Of a DNA stretch of 64,000 nucleotides, positions 7,870 to 17,312 are shown piece after piece. The translations under genes were made by a program, and so were the position numbers. The first letter of the stretch is position 1; each line of letters opens with the position of its first letter. This stretch comes from Holdemania massiliensis AP2 (lineage in GTDB: Bacteria; Bacillota_I; Bacilli_A; Erysipelotrichales; Erysipelotrichaceae): contig NZ_HE998567.1 of NCBI RefSeq assembly GCF_000327285.1, positions 1,139,210-1,203,209 of the forward strand, given 5' to 3'. Below the pieces are notes generated by a model, which saw only the letters and a program-made list of their open reading frames with translations, was not told the DNA's origin and ran no database searches.

Positions 7870-8793
7870 TTAATAACTCGGCGTGATTTTTTCTTCCAAA
7901 ACCAAACGCTGGATATTCAGTACCGTTTCCACATCGACCAGTTCCTTGATCAAAGAGGAAATTTCATTTTCCTTGGCTACGACCAGCACGGCTTCCGTGT
8001 TGTCCAGATTTCCGCTCTGAATCGGCTGGGTATGAATTTTGACATGCTTATCGTTGGCTTCGTCTATATTCATGACGGTCGCGTCAATATCACCGGAAAT
8101 GATGCGCTCAATGATTCGCGAATATTCAATCTCGATGAACTCGACCTTTTTCCCCCGGCATACTGACTGTGTCAGTTCTTTCTGGTCAATCGAGGTTGAG
8201 TCGGTGCCCACCTTCATACCATCCTGAATTTCATTGACATTCGGATTGTGGAACATGATTACGTGGCTGCTCAAATAAGAACCCGGGCCAAATCCGAGGA
8301 CAATTTCAATTTTATCCGGATATTTTTCACAGAAATGATTGGCGGCATAGCGGGAAACAACCGCAAAATCATAGCGTTTCTGCAGGACCATGCTGATGCG
8401 GTTGACGGACCCACGCATGTAGGCCAGGTTGATCGGCAGGTCATAATTGTTCTCCATCGACGCGATCAAGCCGGAGGCCAGCCCTTCGTAGCGCTTGCTG
8501 TAAGGAAGCGGCATCGTCCCCAGCAACATCCGCACACCGGCAAATTTCAGCAGCATCCGCATGTTCTTTTTTACAATGTAGGAGCCAAGATGCCCCTTCG
8601 ATTCAATTCGTACAGCTTCGTGATTAATCAACGTTTTGATTGCATTTTGAACCGTTCCCCGGGCTAATCCCAGCGATTCCACAAACTCGCTGACTGTTGG
8701 AATGCGTTCTCCAACCGAATATTTCAGCAGCTCGCGGGATACCTTGACGGTGGCAATCGCATTTTTTCCCATTAAATCTTCATAGTACATCAT
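7870..8793 (-). CDS. yhfZ: YhfZ-like transcriptional regulator
   Basis: This 307-residue regulator has an N-terminal winged-helix domain of GntR-like type (about residues 10-75), with RIPTVSEFVESLGLARGTV as the recognition helix region. The C-terminal 200 residues resemble a periplasmic-binding-protein-like effector domain, as in E. coli YhfZ. The gene heads the yhf locus, with a terminator and the promoter-operator region between it and the operon. Repression of the operon through the two palindromes, relieved by a pathway ligand, is inferred. No copy of the palindrome was seen upstream of its own start. Confidence 0.8.
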   Translation of the reverse strand: MMYYEDLMGKNAIATVKVSRELLKYSVGERIPTVSEFVESLGLARGTVQNAIKTLINHEAVRIESKGHLGSYIVKKNMRMLLKFAGVRMLLGTMPLPYSKRYEGLASGLIASMENNYDLPINLAYMRGSVNRISMVLQKRYDFAVVSRYAANHFCEKYPDKIEIVLGFGPGSYLSSHVIMFHNPNVNEIQDGMKVGTDSTSIDQKELTQSVCRGKKVEFIEIEYSRIIERIISGDIDATVMNIDEANDKHVKIHTQPIQSGNLDNTEAVLVVAKENEISSLIKELVDVETVLNIQRLVLEEKITPSY

Positions 8794-8962
8794 CGTTTAT
8801 CTCCGTTTATTCAGTCCTCGAATGAAATGAATTCTGTCTTCTTTTCTTGTTATTTTATCATCAAAATGACTAAATTCAAAGCCGGGCAACTTCCCAGCCT
8901 GAAATTTACCTCTGCACTGCTTTCTCGCCGCAGCGCTGCCAGCTTAAAATCCGTTGGCAGAA

Positions 8963-10456
8963 TTAAGATCCTAAGTATTCATCGATCTGAATCGCCAGCA
9001 GAAAATTCTGGGAATCCTGTGGGTTCTCACTGAAAAAGCCGCTGATCTGACGGGCTTTCTGAAGTCGATATGCCAGTGAATTCCGATGCAGATGAAGTCG
9101 TGCCGCGGTTTGCGATGGACTGCACTGACATTGCAGATAGAGCTTAAGCGTTTCCAGAAAATCGGTCTGATGCAGCTGATCAAAATCTTTCAGCCGCTGA
9201 ATCCCAGGATGAATAAAATCCGGCAGGGTCAGCGAGCTGGGGCTGGAAAGCGAATGCAGCAGCGTTTTAAAATAAAGATCTCTGAAAAGATATAACCCGT
9301 TCGTCTTACTGATTACGCTCAGCCCACCCTGAAGCATCGCGACGATAACCGGACAATGAATCAGACTGTCCAGCGGATCGCTGAGAATCATCAAAGTTCC
9401 GGATTTGACAGCCAGCTTGTCTAGCGCTTGATGATTTTTTGTTTCCCAGCTAGCAGGATCAATGAGAAAATAGAGATCATTTTGGTGCTGAAAGGATTCA
9501 ATGACATCAACACAGCGCACTATTTCTTCATGATAATATTTCAGCGTACAGGTTTTGCTTTTGGGGATCTGACTTAGCAGCAGACAAAAGCGGCGGTTCT
9601 GCAGCTGTGGGAACGGCTGAAGGCGAAGCTGCAGAAGCTCAGGATGCAGAAACCGGCGGTACAGGATATCCTGAATCAGCAATTCAAACTGCGTATCTGC
9701 TTTTTCCGCGGCATTGTTCGCCTTAAACAATTCAATCTGCAACAGCAGCGCCAGCTGATCCAGGATCCGGACATCATTCTGCGTAAACGGACGGTTCAGC
9801 TGGAGAACTTCAATTCCGCCTAGCAAATGCGGCAGGGAACCAATCGAACAGCTGATCAGTTTCAGCGGGCCGGCATCATAATCAATAATCTGGGCGCAGC
9901 GGATATGATGTTCGCTGAAATGCATAATCGTTGCTTCGACATGATAGAGATACTCCGGATGCGGTTTTCCATGAATTAAGAAATGATCGAAGATCGCGTT
10001 GCCGCTGGGCGTTTGCGGACAGGAGTAAATCAGCGAAAACGTTTTATCTAGAATATGGATCGGATTCTGGATATATTGGTAAGCTGTTTTCACGAGCGCT
10101 TCAATGCCTCCGCCCTTTCCGGCCGCCTGCTGCAATGCAGAAATTGCTTGGGCATAGGCTTCGGCGTCGGTCAAAAGCATGGATAGGACCTGATATAAAT
10201 CCTGAGCGCTGCCGGAATGATAAACGGCGGCATTGCATCCTGCGCTTCCCCGATCCTTCATCAGAAAGAAGCTGTCGGAAAAAGCTGACGGATCCAGCAC
10301 GAAGGATTCCGCCTGGATATACAATGTCTGCGGTGTCAGCACCGCGGGCTTCGCAAAGATCAGCTGACAGCGGAGGATCGGCATATTGCCTGAATTTTGC
10401 GGAATTGAAATTGAAAAATCATTTCTAATCTTTTCGAGCAAAGCTTTAACCTGCAT
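8963..10456 (-). CDS. PucR/CdaR-type transcriptional regulator
   Basis: This 497-residue protein ends in the helix-turn-helix typical of the PucR/CdaR family: residues near 430-475 read LKLYLQCQCSPSQTAARL then HRNSLAYRLQKARQISG. The middle part (about 115-240) looks GAF-like and the N-terminal part resembles no domain I can name. These regulators sense small metabolites such as sugar acids or purines. It is transcribed away from the reductase gene at 10616, with 159 bases between the two starts, so it is probably that gene's regulator. No clear palindrome was found between them. Confidence 0.75.
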   Translation of the reverse strand: MQVKALLEKIRNDFSISIPQNSGNMPILRCQLIFAKPAVLTPQTLYIQAESFVLDPSAFSDSFFLMKDRGSAGCNAAVYHSGSAQDLYQVLSMLLTDAEAYAQAISALQQAAGKGGGIEALVKTAYQYIQNPIHILDKTFSLIYSCPQTPSGNAIFDHFLIHGKPHPEYLYHVEATIMHFSEHHIRCAQIIDYDAGPLKLISCSIGSLPHLLGGIEVLQLNRPFTQNDVRILDQLALLLQIELFKANNAAEKADTQFELLIQDILYRRFLHPELLQLRLQPFPQLQNRRFCLLLSQIPKSKTCTLKYYHEEIVRCVDVIESFQHQNDLYFLIDPASWETKNHQALDKLAVKSGTLMILSDPLDSLIHCPVIVAMLQGGLSVISKTNGLYLFRDLYFKTLLHSLSSPSSLTLPDFIHPGIQRLKDFDQLHQTDFLETLKLYLQCQCSPSQTAARLHLHRNSLAYRLQKARQISGFFSENPQDSQNFLLAIQIDEYLGS

Positions 10457-10615
10457 CCTTACGCCCCCCTTTTTCTTTATTTTATCATAACCTGGACGTC
10501 CTTATCTGGATTTTCGGCATTTTGCACAAAATCCTGTGTGAATAATCTAGCAATCAGATGATGAAGTGTAAGCCCTTTGATTGTTAAAATACTAACATAA
10601 GAGGAGGAAAGAATT

Positions 10616-12832
10616 ATGGTCAAAATTTCACGGCGCGACTTCCTGAAGGGAAGCGGCGCCACGGCTTTATCACTCATGGCCGCGGGGTTAGTCGGCTGTT
10701 CGACAGAAAACGAAAAAACCCCGGAGGTCACTACACCGGCCCCTTCTGTCGAAAATGACAAGATTGCCGCAGCGTATCTCAACATCCAGCGCGATGACTA
10801 CCGGACGCATACCAAAGAATTGAAAACGCTGTTTTCACCGCTGACTGTCGGTTCGCTGCAGCTCAGCCACCGCATGGTGAAATCTGCCGCTGGTTCGGCA
10901 ACTTACCTGGCCGGACTGACGGATGAACTGCTTCAATATTATGTCAACTTCGCTAAGGGCGGCGTGGAGATGATCTATGTTGAAGGCATCACAGCACTGG
11001 AAATTCCGGCTGATGGCAGCGGCTACAGTGCTGAAACCCTGGCTTTCGGCAAAAAGCTGGTCGAAGAATGTGCGAAATACGGAGCCAGCCTGGGCTATCA
11101 GTGGGCTCAGTTTGGTGCTGGGGAAAACGAGATGACTGCAGAACAGATTCAGGCGATTGAAGACCGCGGTGCTCAAATCGCCAAAGGCATGCAGGAGCTG
11201 GGCTTTAAAGCGTTTGAAATCAATGCCGCCGGCTTCAACATGGGCGAGCATTTCCTGTCCCGCTTTTACAATACCCGTACTGATGAATATGGCTGCACCA
11301 CACTGGAAAACCGCGCCCGTTTCGTCACCGAATGCATCACCAAGATCAAGCAGGCCTGCGGTGATGATTTCAACGTTCAGATTCTGATCGATGCGATTGA
11401 AGAAAACGACAACGTCGCCAACAACCCGACGCTGATGACGCTGGACAACGCCGTAACAACACCGCGGACGAAAGTCACGACCGTTGAGGAAGGCATTGCC
11501 TTCGCCAAGTTGTTTGAAGCGGCCGGTGCTGATTCCATGCATCTGCGTTTAGGTCCATTAGGCCATCATGTTGCGCAGTTTGGCAGCGATCTGTACTTTA
11601 TCTTAAATGGAATTGAAGGCGCCTCCGGCTTCGGTACGCAGTTTGATTTCAAGAAACATTGGCAGGGACAGCTGATCGGCGATACAAGCGGCGCCGGCAT
11701 GCTTCTGGATGTCGCGGCGCGTTATAAAGCTGCCATCAGCATTCCATGCGGCGTTGTTACTTACATGGATCCGGCACATGCCCCAGATTTCTTTGAACAG
11801 GCGCTGGAAGACGGCAAGGCTGATTTCTTCTTGATGACCCGGCCGTTAACCGTAGATACGGAGTATGTCAACAAGCTAAAAGAAAACCGGCTTGATGAAA
11901 TTGCGCCGTGTACGCGCTGTCTGCACTGCCATATCGGAAGCAATGAAGCCAATGCTATGGCGGGATACTGCCGCGTCAATGCGATGACGCAGCGGGTCAT
12001 GCGCGAAGGCGGCCCGGCAACCTACGAACTGCCGCCGATCGAAAAAGCTAAAAATGTCATGGTCATCGGCGGCGGTCCGGCCGGCATGGAAGCTGCCCGC
12101 ATCGCGGCAGCCCGCGGTCACCATGTCACCCTCTATGAAAAGAAAGGCACACTGGGCGGATTATTGGATTTTGCCCACACCGTGAAAGGCCCGCACGAAA
12201 ACCTGCAGGATTTCAAGAACTACCTGATCCGGCAGCTGGAAATCACCGGAGTTAAGGTGGAAACTGGGGTTGAAATTGATGCTGCTAAGATTCAGTCTGA
12301 GGCTCCGGATGCACTCATCCTGGCCACCGGCGGTCTGCGCGATACCCTGACAGTCAACGGCGACGGCAGTGCTCCGGTTGTGGACATCGAGTCCGCCATG
12401 TTTACCGAAATGGGCGAAAACGTCATTGTTTACGGTTCCAATGCCCAGGCCTTCGATATGGCACTGTGGTTAACCGTACATAAAAAGCATGTTACGATGG
12501 TCACCCCGAACGCGGCGGAAGAGCTGGATATGCAGCAATCTCAGCATGCGATGCGGATGATGACGACGGCCTTGTATGCCCTGGGCTTCAGCGCCTGGCC
12601 AAAGGCTTCGATTCAGTCTGTGAATCAGAACAAAGCTGTCATTCTGACAGAAACCGGTGTGGAAATGGAAATTGCCTGCGACGCGATTGTCAACGGAGCG
12701 GACATGCTGCCAAACACCAGCCTGCTCGAGGGGATCGCAGTCTCAGAAACCTATGCGATCGGCGACTGCGCTCATCCGTACAACATTGCCAAGGCGATTC
12801 ATGCGGGCAATGATGCCGGCCGGACAGTTTAA
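10616..12832 (+). CDS. Tat-exported lipoprotein, old yellow enzyme / 2-enoate reductase family
   Basis: This 738-residue flavoprotein has three recognisable cofactor parts. An FMN-binding TIM barrel (about 65-420) has the family block HFLSRFYNTRTDEYG. A [4Fe-4S] motif, CTRCLHC followed by GYC 12 residues later, lies near 425-450. A Rossmann FAD/NAD domain starts at VMVIGGGPAGMEAARIA (about 481). This is the layout of 2-enoate reductase, 2,4-dienoyl-CoA reductase and bile-acid BaiCD/BaiH. Unusually, the N-terminus is a twin-arginine signal (SRRDFLKG) ending in a lipobox with Cys28 (LVGC), so the folded enzyme should be anchored outside the cell. RBS GAGGAGG lies just upstream of ATG. The substrate is unknown; an extracellular unsaturated acid as electron acceptor is possible. 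Confidence 0.85.
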   Translation: MVKISRRDFLKGSGATALSLMAAGLVGCSTENEKTPEVTTPAPSVENDKIAAAYLNIQRDDYRTHTKELKTLFSPLTVGSLQLSHRMVKSAAGSATYLAGLTDELLQYYVNFAKGGVEMIYVEGITALEIPADGSGYSAETLAFGKKLVEECAKYGASLGYQWAQFGAGENEMTAEQIQAIEDRGAQIAKGMQELGFKAFEINAAGFNMGEHFLSRFYNTRTDEYGCTTLENRARFVTECITKIKQACGDDFNVQILIDAIEENDNVANNPTLMTLDNAVTTPRTKVTTVEEGIAFAKLFEAAGADSMHLRLGPLGHHVAQFGSDLYFILNGIEGASGFGTQFDFKKHWQGQLIGDTSGAGMLLDVAARYKAAISIPCGVVTYMDPAHAPDFFEQALEDGKADFFLMTRPLTVDTEYVNKLKENRLDEIAPCTRCLHCHIGSNEANAMAGYCRVNAMTQRVMREGGPATYELPPIEKAKNVMVIGGGPAGMEAARIAAARGHHVTLYEKKGTLGGLLDFAHTVKGPHENLQDFKNYLIRQLEITGVKVETGVEIDAAKIQSEAPDALILATGGLRDTLTVNGDGSAPVVDIESAMFTEMGENVIVYGSNAQAFDMALWLTVHKKHVTMVTPNAAEELDMQQSQHAMRMMTTALYALGFSAWPKASIQSVNQNKAVILTETGVEMEIACDAIVNGADMLPNTSLLEGIAVSETYAIGDCAHPYNIAKAIHAGNDAGRTV

Positions 12833-12938
12833 GCTGTTCCCGAACAGAAACGGATCCGAATTTCAGCGTGTAAGCCTCATTTTGGCTTAAGCTTCAACGT
12901 TCGAAACGCATCCAAAATCAGTCCAATCATAGAAAAAA

Positions 12939-12999
12939 ACAGGAAGTCAACCCAATCCGCGTTCTTCATCGCTGAAGCGGGACACTTCCTGTTTTTCTT
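12939..12999. terminator. Bidirectional hairpin terminator between convergent genes
   Basis: ACAGGAAGT (about 12939-12947) pairs with ACTTCCTGT (about 12984-12992), with an A tract on one side and a T tract on the other. It separates the plus-strand reductase gene from the minus-strand AlkC-like gene and can serve both. Confidence 0.7.
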
Positions 13000-13044
13000 T
13001 TTATTTCTTTTCATTGAACTGTCTGAACTGAAATCAAAGCCGGT

Positions 13045-14151
13045 TCACATCACGGCAGCCATCACTTCGAAATCGAGTGTTTTCAGCTTTGCGCCGTTGA
13101 CAATCAAGGTAATGGAATGCCGTCCTGGAACATGCTTTCTCACGCTCGTATCGGCAAAGGAATGCTTTCTGGCATATGTCCGTTTTTCCTTTTCCTTTAT
13201 CGTGAGCTCAGAGATCTTGAAGATTTTGCGGCTGCGTTTTCCCGATGCCCTAACATAATCAATGGCATACTCCAAGCGCACTTTCACCGCTTTATGAGCT
13301 TCGATCTGAAAGCTGAAATTCAGGTCTTCTCCCAGCTGAATGGATGCGGATGAAAGTCGAAAATCCGCAACCTTCACACTTTCCTGATCCGCTAAGCCAA
13401 ACAGCGCCAGGGCCTGGGCATTGCCTGTTTTCAACAAGGTCCGGCAGCCATATTTAACGATCCAGTTAGTGATTTCATTTTCCCCATACCATCGGTAAGC
13501 CGTTTGAAGGACCAACTCGGGATGTGTTTTGGATAGATCGTTCAGGTTGTTCGCCACGCTTTTCTGCACATAGGGAGCGGGATCGGCTTTCAAGAGCTCC
13601 AAGATCTTCAGCACCGGAAGCGGATCCTGACGGAAACAGTTTAAGACCTGACCCCAAGGCAGCAGCGGCCGGCAGCCTTCGCTGGCAAGCCGGCGGACAT
13701 GTTCACTCGGATGCTGCGTCCAGCGTTCCATCTGCCGCATCATTCGCGGCTCATCGTTCAGAATAAAGGCTCTGACCGCAAACTCCCCGGTGGCGATCGG
13801 CGTCATTTGTTCCAGCGCCGCCATCGAAATATCCCAATCCGCTTCCTTCTGACCAAAGACCTCAACAAAATCAGGAAGACATAACAAGGACAATCCGTTG
13901 ACGGTAGGCGGATATCCGGCGGCAACCTGACTGAGAATTGAAACCGCCCGACGATAATCCTGCGGCAGAGATTGCCCCAGGGTAAGCGCAATCTTGCGGA
14001 TGCGGGCTTTGAGTGGCAGTGTTTCCCAAGGCTCGCGCAGCCCATCGCTGACAAACGCACGCACCGCAAACGAGGGATCGATTTGGTTGATTCGCGTGGC
14101 TAATTCGTACAGCGATTGTTCGTTTATTTTGTTCTTCATCAATTCCGGCAT
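13045..14151 (-). CDS. alkC: AlkC-type DNA alkylation repair protein with Ig-like C-terminal domain
   Basis: This 368-residue protein has tandem HEAT-like helical repeats (about 1-250), with the motif WTQHPSEHVRRLASEGCRP and later APYVQKSVANNLNDLS, typical of AlkC/AlkD 3-methyladenine glycosylases. The last 110 residues form a predicted beta-sandwich (from FRLSSASIQLGEDLNFSF), matching the Ig-like domain that distinguishes AlkC from AlkD. AlkC excises positively charged alkylated bases without base flipping. The start at 14151 has AAGGAG nine bases upstream. It appears to be a single-gene unit between the reductase and the carboxypeptidase. Confidence 0.85.
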   Translation of the reverse strand: MPELMKNKINEQSLYELATRINQIDPSFAVRAFVSDGLREPWETLPLKARIRKIALTLGQSLPQDYRRAVSILSQVAAGYPPTVNGLSLLCLPDFVEVFGQKEADWDISMAALEQMTPIATGEFAVRAFILNDEPRMMRQMERWTQHPSEHVRRLASEGCRPLLPWGQVLNCFRQDPLPVLKILELLKADPAPYVQKSVANNLNDLSKTHPELVLQTAYRWYGENEITNWIVKYGCRTLLKTGNAQALALFGLADQESVKVADFRLSSASIQLGEDLNFSFQIEAHKAVKVRLEYAIDYVRASGKRSRKIFKISELTIKEKEKRTYARKHSFADTSVRKHVPGRHSITLIVNGAKLKTLDFEVMAAVM

Positions 14152-14251
14152 GGAGTTCTCCTTATACTTCGCCTATTTCTGGCAGCTGAAATAATCCTGG
14201 CTTGAACATCCAAAGAAATACGGCGCTTCCCTTTATCCTTCCACTGTGTGC

Positions 14252-15919
14252 TTATTCAATCGTGCATACGGCGCGGATCTGTCCGGCCTGAGCGCACATG
14301 ACCTGCAGCTCAACCGTTGTTGGCACTGGGGCCCGGATAATCCATTCCAACTGCTTACGCATCGCTGCAGTTTGGCCATAGACGCTGGAAAAGGACAGCT
14401 CGGTCTGATCCAAAGCATAGCCCTCCAGCGCTTCAATTTCACTTTGCGCCTGTCCCTGGATAATCTCTGCCCCGCTCAGCTCTACCCGGATTGGTTCCGC
14501 CAGTTTCATCTGCCTACGCTGAGAGCTGATATAGGTCGGCAGATACCCATGATTGACGATTTCAGCGCTCAGCTTCACAAAATCATGGCCTAATGGCTGC
14601 GCCTGGAAGCGACGAATGACGAGTCTTGGCAGCAGACGAACCTGACGCAGCGCAAACCGCGTCGCTTTCTCGCATTCCTGTTTCAGATAAGCCGGCGGAC
14701 AGTTCTGAATGGTAAACTTGTAATCCAGACCGCCGATTTCTACTTGACCAAACTGCGGATGATCCCACGCCGTCCAGGGCTTCCAGGCCTGCGGACAATG
14801 CGCGTCGATCCACTTTAAAGTCAGTTTCTGCTGGCGTAAGCGCTCCGCTTCGCCAAGATCTGGATCCAGCTGTTCTTCCACCGAGATTCCAGCTCGGCTT
14901 TGACAATCCCACAGCTCCGCTGTCACCGCAAAAATACCACGATTCAGATAAGCCCAGTCGTCACCGGCCCCGGCGGCATAGTCTTCTTCCGTACAATGAA
15001 ATCCATCGTACAGATTCAGCAGCGGATATCCCATTTCTTCTTTCGCCAGCGCGCCGATCGCATGAACAATCTTACGGTCCAGCGGCTCCTGCTGCGCTTC
15101 TGAAAACGGTCCCGGCGGATTGAGAATCATGCCGCCGCTGGTATGATGGGTGATCATCACGCCGACATTGGGATGCGCGATCAGAAAATCAGCCACAGCG
15201 CGGGTTTCCGGATTATCCAGCGGATAATTGCCGGCGCCGGGCTGTTCCGGTTTCCACCAACATGGATAATTACGGTTAAAGTCCAATCCCCACAACGCTG
15301 GTGCGGCTTTCAGCACAGAATCCGTTTTTCCCTGAAGCATCCCTTCCGGCATAACGGTATAAAACACGCCCTCGATTTCATCCGGACGGCGCCGGCGCAA
15401 TAGCCGCGGTTCTTCCTCATCCGTCGCCCAGGCTCCGTCTTCATCCGCAATCCGCATCCAGCGGATCACGCCATCCCCATCCAGATCCTGCCGGACAACC
15501 CCTTCCGGAGCTTTACCCGAAGGTCGGTTGACCGAGCGCAGTGCAGCCGGGGTTTTCAGATAGACTTCTGCCCCATCCGGCGAAATCCGCGGAATAAAGG
15601 TAAAGGTATAGGTCTGCAACAGCCTTGCGATCTGCGGATCATCATGCATCGTCAGAAGAACATCCAGCTGATGCAGTGCCGCCATCGAACCGGTCACTTC
15701 CCCGGCATGCGTATTGCCGTCAATGTGCTGCGCCGGTTTCTCATCAAAATTCCCGGTGCCAAGATCCGTGACTTCCACAGCCCACAGTTCGCGCCCTTCC
15801 GGCGTCTGGCCTAAGCTCTTCAAGTGCATATACTTCGGATACTGTTCTTTAAAGTAAAGCAAACGTTCAGTCAGCTCAGCATAATCTGCGTAATGATCGT
15901 AAGTAAATGTTGTTCTCAT
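14252..15919 (-). CDS. M14-family zinc carboxypeptidase
   Basis: This 555-residue protein begins with the zinc carboxypeptidase domain. GNTHAGEVTG near residue 70 supplies the His-x2-Glu zinc ligands, ITHHTSGGM near 257 the third zinc His, and VTAELWD near 340 the catalytic Glu. The C-terminal 170 residues form a beta-rich extension absent from minimal M14 enzymes. No signal peptide is visible, so it is predicted cytoplasmic; a role in trimming peptides or peptidoglycan fragments is inferred. It stands alone between the AlkC-like gene and a CPBP gene, all on the minus strand. Confidence 0.85.
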   Translation of the reverse strand: MRTTFTYDHYADYAELTERLLYFKEQYPKYMHLKSLGQTPEGRELWAVEVTDLGTGNFDEKPAQHIDGNTHAGEVTGSMAALHQLDVLLTMHDDPQIARLLQTYTFTFIPRISPDGAEVYLKTPAALRSVNRPSGKAPEGVVRQDLDGDGVIRWMRIADEDGAWATDEEEPRLLRRRRPDEIEGVFYTVMPEGMLQGKTDSVLKAAPALWGLDFNRNYPCWWKPEQPGAGNYPLDNPETRAVADFLIAHPNVGVMITHHTSGGMILNPPGPFSEAQQEPLDRKIVHAIGALAKEEMGYPLLNLYDGFHCTEEDYAAGAGDDWAYLNRGIFAVTAELWDCQSRAGISVEEQLDPDLGEAERLRQQKLTLKWIDAHCPQAWKPWTAWDHPQFGQVEIGGLDYKFTIQNCPPAYLKQECEKATRFALRQVRLLPRLVIRRFQAQPLGHDFVKLSAEIVNHGYLPTYISSQRRQMKLAEPIRVELSGAEIIQGQAQSEIEALEGYALDQTELSFSSVYGQTAAMRKQLEWIIRAPVPTTVELQVMCAQAGQIRAVCTIE

Positions 15920-16008
15920 TCCGTCATCTCCATTCTCATGAAATCAGTGTATCACTGTTCGATTCCCTCGGCAAAACAAATGTGTTTTAAAAAAAACATA
16001 AAATAAAA

Positions 16009-16026
16009 AACCGGCTGTAACCGGTT
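16009..16026 (-). terminator. Hairpin terminator after the CPBP gene
   Basis: Minus-strand AACCGG-TTACAG-CCGGTT is followed by a run of T. It lies just past the stop of the CPBP gene at 16030. Confidence 0.75.
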
Positions 16027-16029
16027 TGA

Positions 16030-16956
16030 TTAAAGTTTAATCGTTAATACGTTCAAAACACCGTACAAAATCAGCGTGATCACCATTGCCCAGGACAGAA
16101 AGAACTGCTGGATCAAAACCCAGGGATTCGCCTCCCGGCGGATGATGATCCGCTGATGCCGATTGCGAATCAGCGCGGCTAACGCCAACGCGTAGATAAG
16201 GATGCAGCTTAAGCCGATAATCCAGGAATACTGAATCGGCACGCACTGCAAAGCCACCGTCTGCAGGTTGATCGCAATGTGGATGATCAGCGCCGGCAGG
16301 ATCGAATTGAAGCGCATTGTGACGACCGCCAGAAAAACGCCCAGGAAAAAGGAAGGCAGAATACTGATCAGATTGCCGTGCATCAGCGAAAATAACAGTG
16401 AGCTGGCAAAAATGGCAAAATAATTGCCCATGCGGCCAAAGCTGCGCAGACACACACCGCGGAAAATAAATTCCTCGCATAACGGAAAGATCAGAACAGC
16501 CTGAACAACACTTAAGATGACTGCCGGCAGCTTACCCTGCACAATCATTTCCGAAGAAGCGAATTGAATATTTGACCAGCTGAGCACCAAAGCCAAAATC
16601 CCGACGATGAAGGTTAAAAGCAGATTCAGTGCCAGACCGATCAGAATCAGTTCGAGAATTTCCCGCCATTCACCTTGGCAGGCGCCGAAAAACCGTCCGG
16701 TTTTGATCTTTTTCAGCGCGGCATACACCTGAAACGGAAGAAGCATGACGACTAAGGTCACAACGATCCGGATTCCCATTTCCGCAGCCTGCCGGTCCAC
16801 GGTCTGATAATACGGTTCCAGAATTGGAGTCAGCCACTGATATCCGAAGATCACCCCGGCCGCTAAGGCAAAAACGACCAGAAACGTTAAGCCGATACCA
16901 TTGAATTCCCGACGCAGCTGACGCGGCGTTACCGTCTGAACAACACGCTCGCTCAT
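16030..16956 (-). CDS. CPBP-family intramembrane protease
   Basis: This 308-residue protein has about eight membrane helices and the Abi/CPBP (CAAX protease-like) signature: FPLCEEFIFRGVCLRSF gives the Glu-Glu-x3-Arg motif, FASSLLFSLMHGN the His of motif 2, and ALIIHIAINL motif 3. These proteins are prenyl-protein or envelope-protein proteases, often linked to bacteriocin immunity or signalling. The start overlaps the stop of the upstream VOC gene by four bases, so the two are co-translated. Confidence 0.85.
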   Translation of the reverse strand: MSERVVQTVTPRQLRREFNGIGLTFLVVFALAAGVIFGYQWLTPILEPYYQTVDRQAAEMGIRIVVTLVVMLLPFQVYAALKKIKTGRFFGACQGEWREILELILIGLALNLLLTFIVGILALVLSWSNIQFASSEMIVQGKLPAVILSVVQAVLIFPLCEEFIFRGVCLRSFGRMGNYFAIFASSLLFSLMHGNLISILPSFFLGVFLAVVTMRFNSILPALIIHIAINLQTVALQCVPIQYSWIIGLSCILIYALALAALIRNRHQRIIIRREANPWVLIQQFFLSWAMVITLILYGVLNVLTIKL

Positions 16957-17312
16957 TGTTCTCCCTCCTCTAAAATCTTTTGAAACTCGACTGTATAGCC
17001 GTCGGGATCCTGAATGAAAAAGGAATACACCGCAAACTGCGGATGCCGCTGCGGCGCACGAACCCCTTCAGTTCCTTTGAATGTTTCATAAAGCCGATCC
17101 ACTTCGGCGCAGTTTTCACAGTTAAAGGAAATGCACGAATAAGCCGGAAGCTCAAAATGATCCGTTTCGACAAATCCCAGATATCCGTATCCGCTGTCGT
17201 AGATATGACAGCCGTTTTGGATATGCCAAAGCTTTAACCCTAATTGCTGAATATAAAAAGCATCTGTCGCGGCCAGGCTGCGGCATTGATAAAAGACGAC
17301 CATGGATTGCAT
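16953..17312 (-). CDS. VOC/glyoxalase-fold protein
   Basis: This 119-residue protein has the beta-alpha-beta-beta-beta pattern of the vicinal-oxygen-chelate superfamily, ending in FFIQDPDGYTVEFQKI, the usual C-terminal metal-ligand strand. Small one-domain members include lactoylglutathione lyases, antibiotic-binding proteins and metal-dependent dioxygenases; nothing here selects one. ATG at 17312 is preceded by AGGAG. It is the first gene of a two-gene operon with the CPBP protease. Confidence 0.75.
   Translation of the reverse strand: MQSMVVFYQCRSLAATDAFYIQQLGLKLWHIQNGCHIYDSGYGYLGFVETDHFELPAYSCISFNCENCAEVDRLYETFKGTEGVRAPQRHPQFAVYSFFIQDPDGYTVEFQKILEEGEQ

Noticed and set aside
10835-11542. 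A long minus-strand frame of 235 codons
   Set aside because: It is wholly antisense to the FMN domain of the enoate-reductase-like gene, which has clear family motifs.
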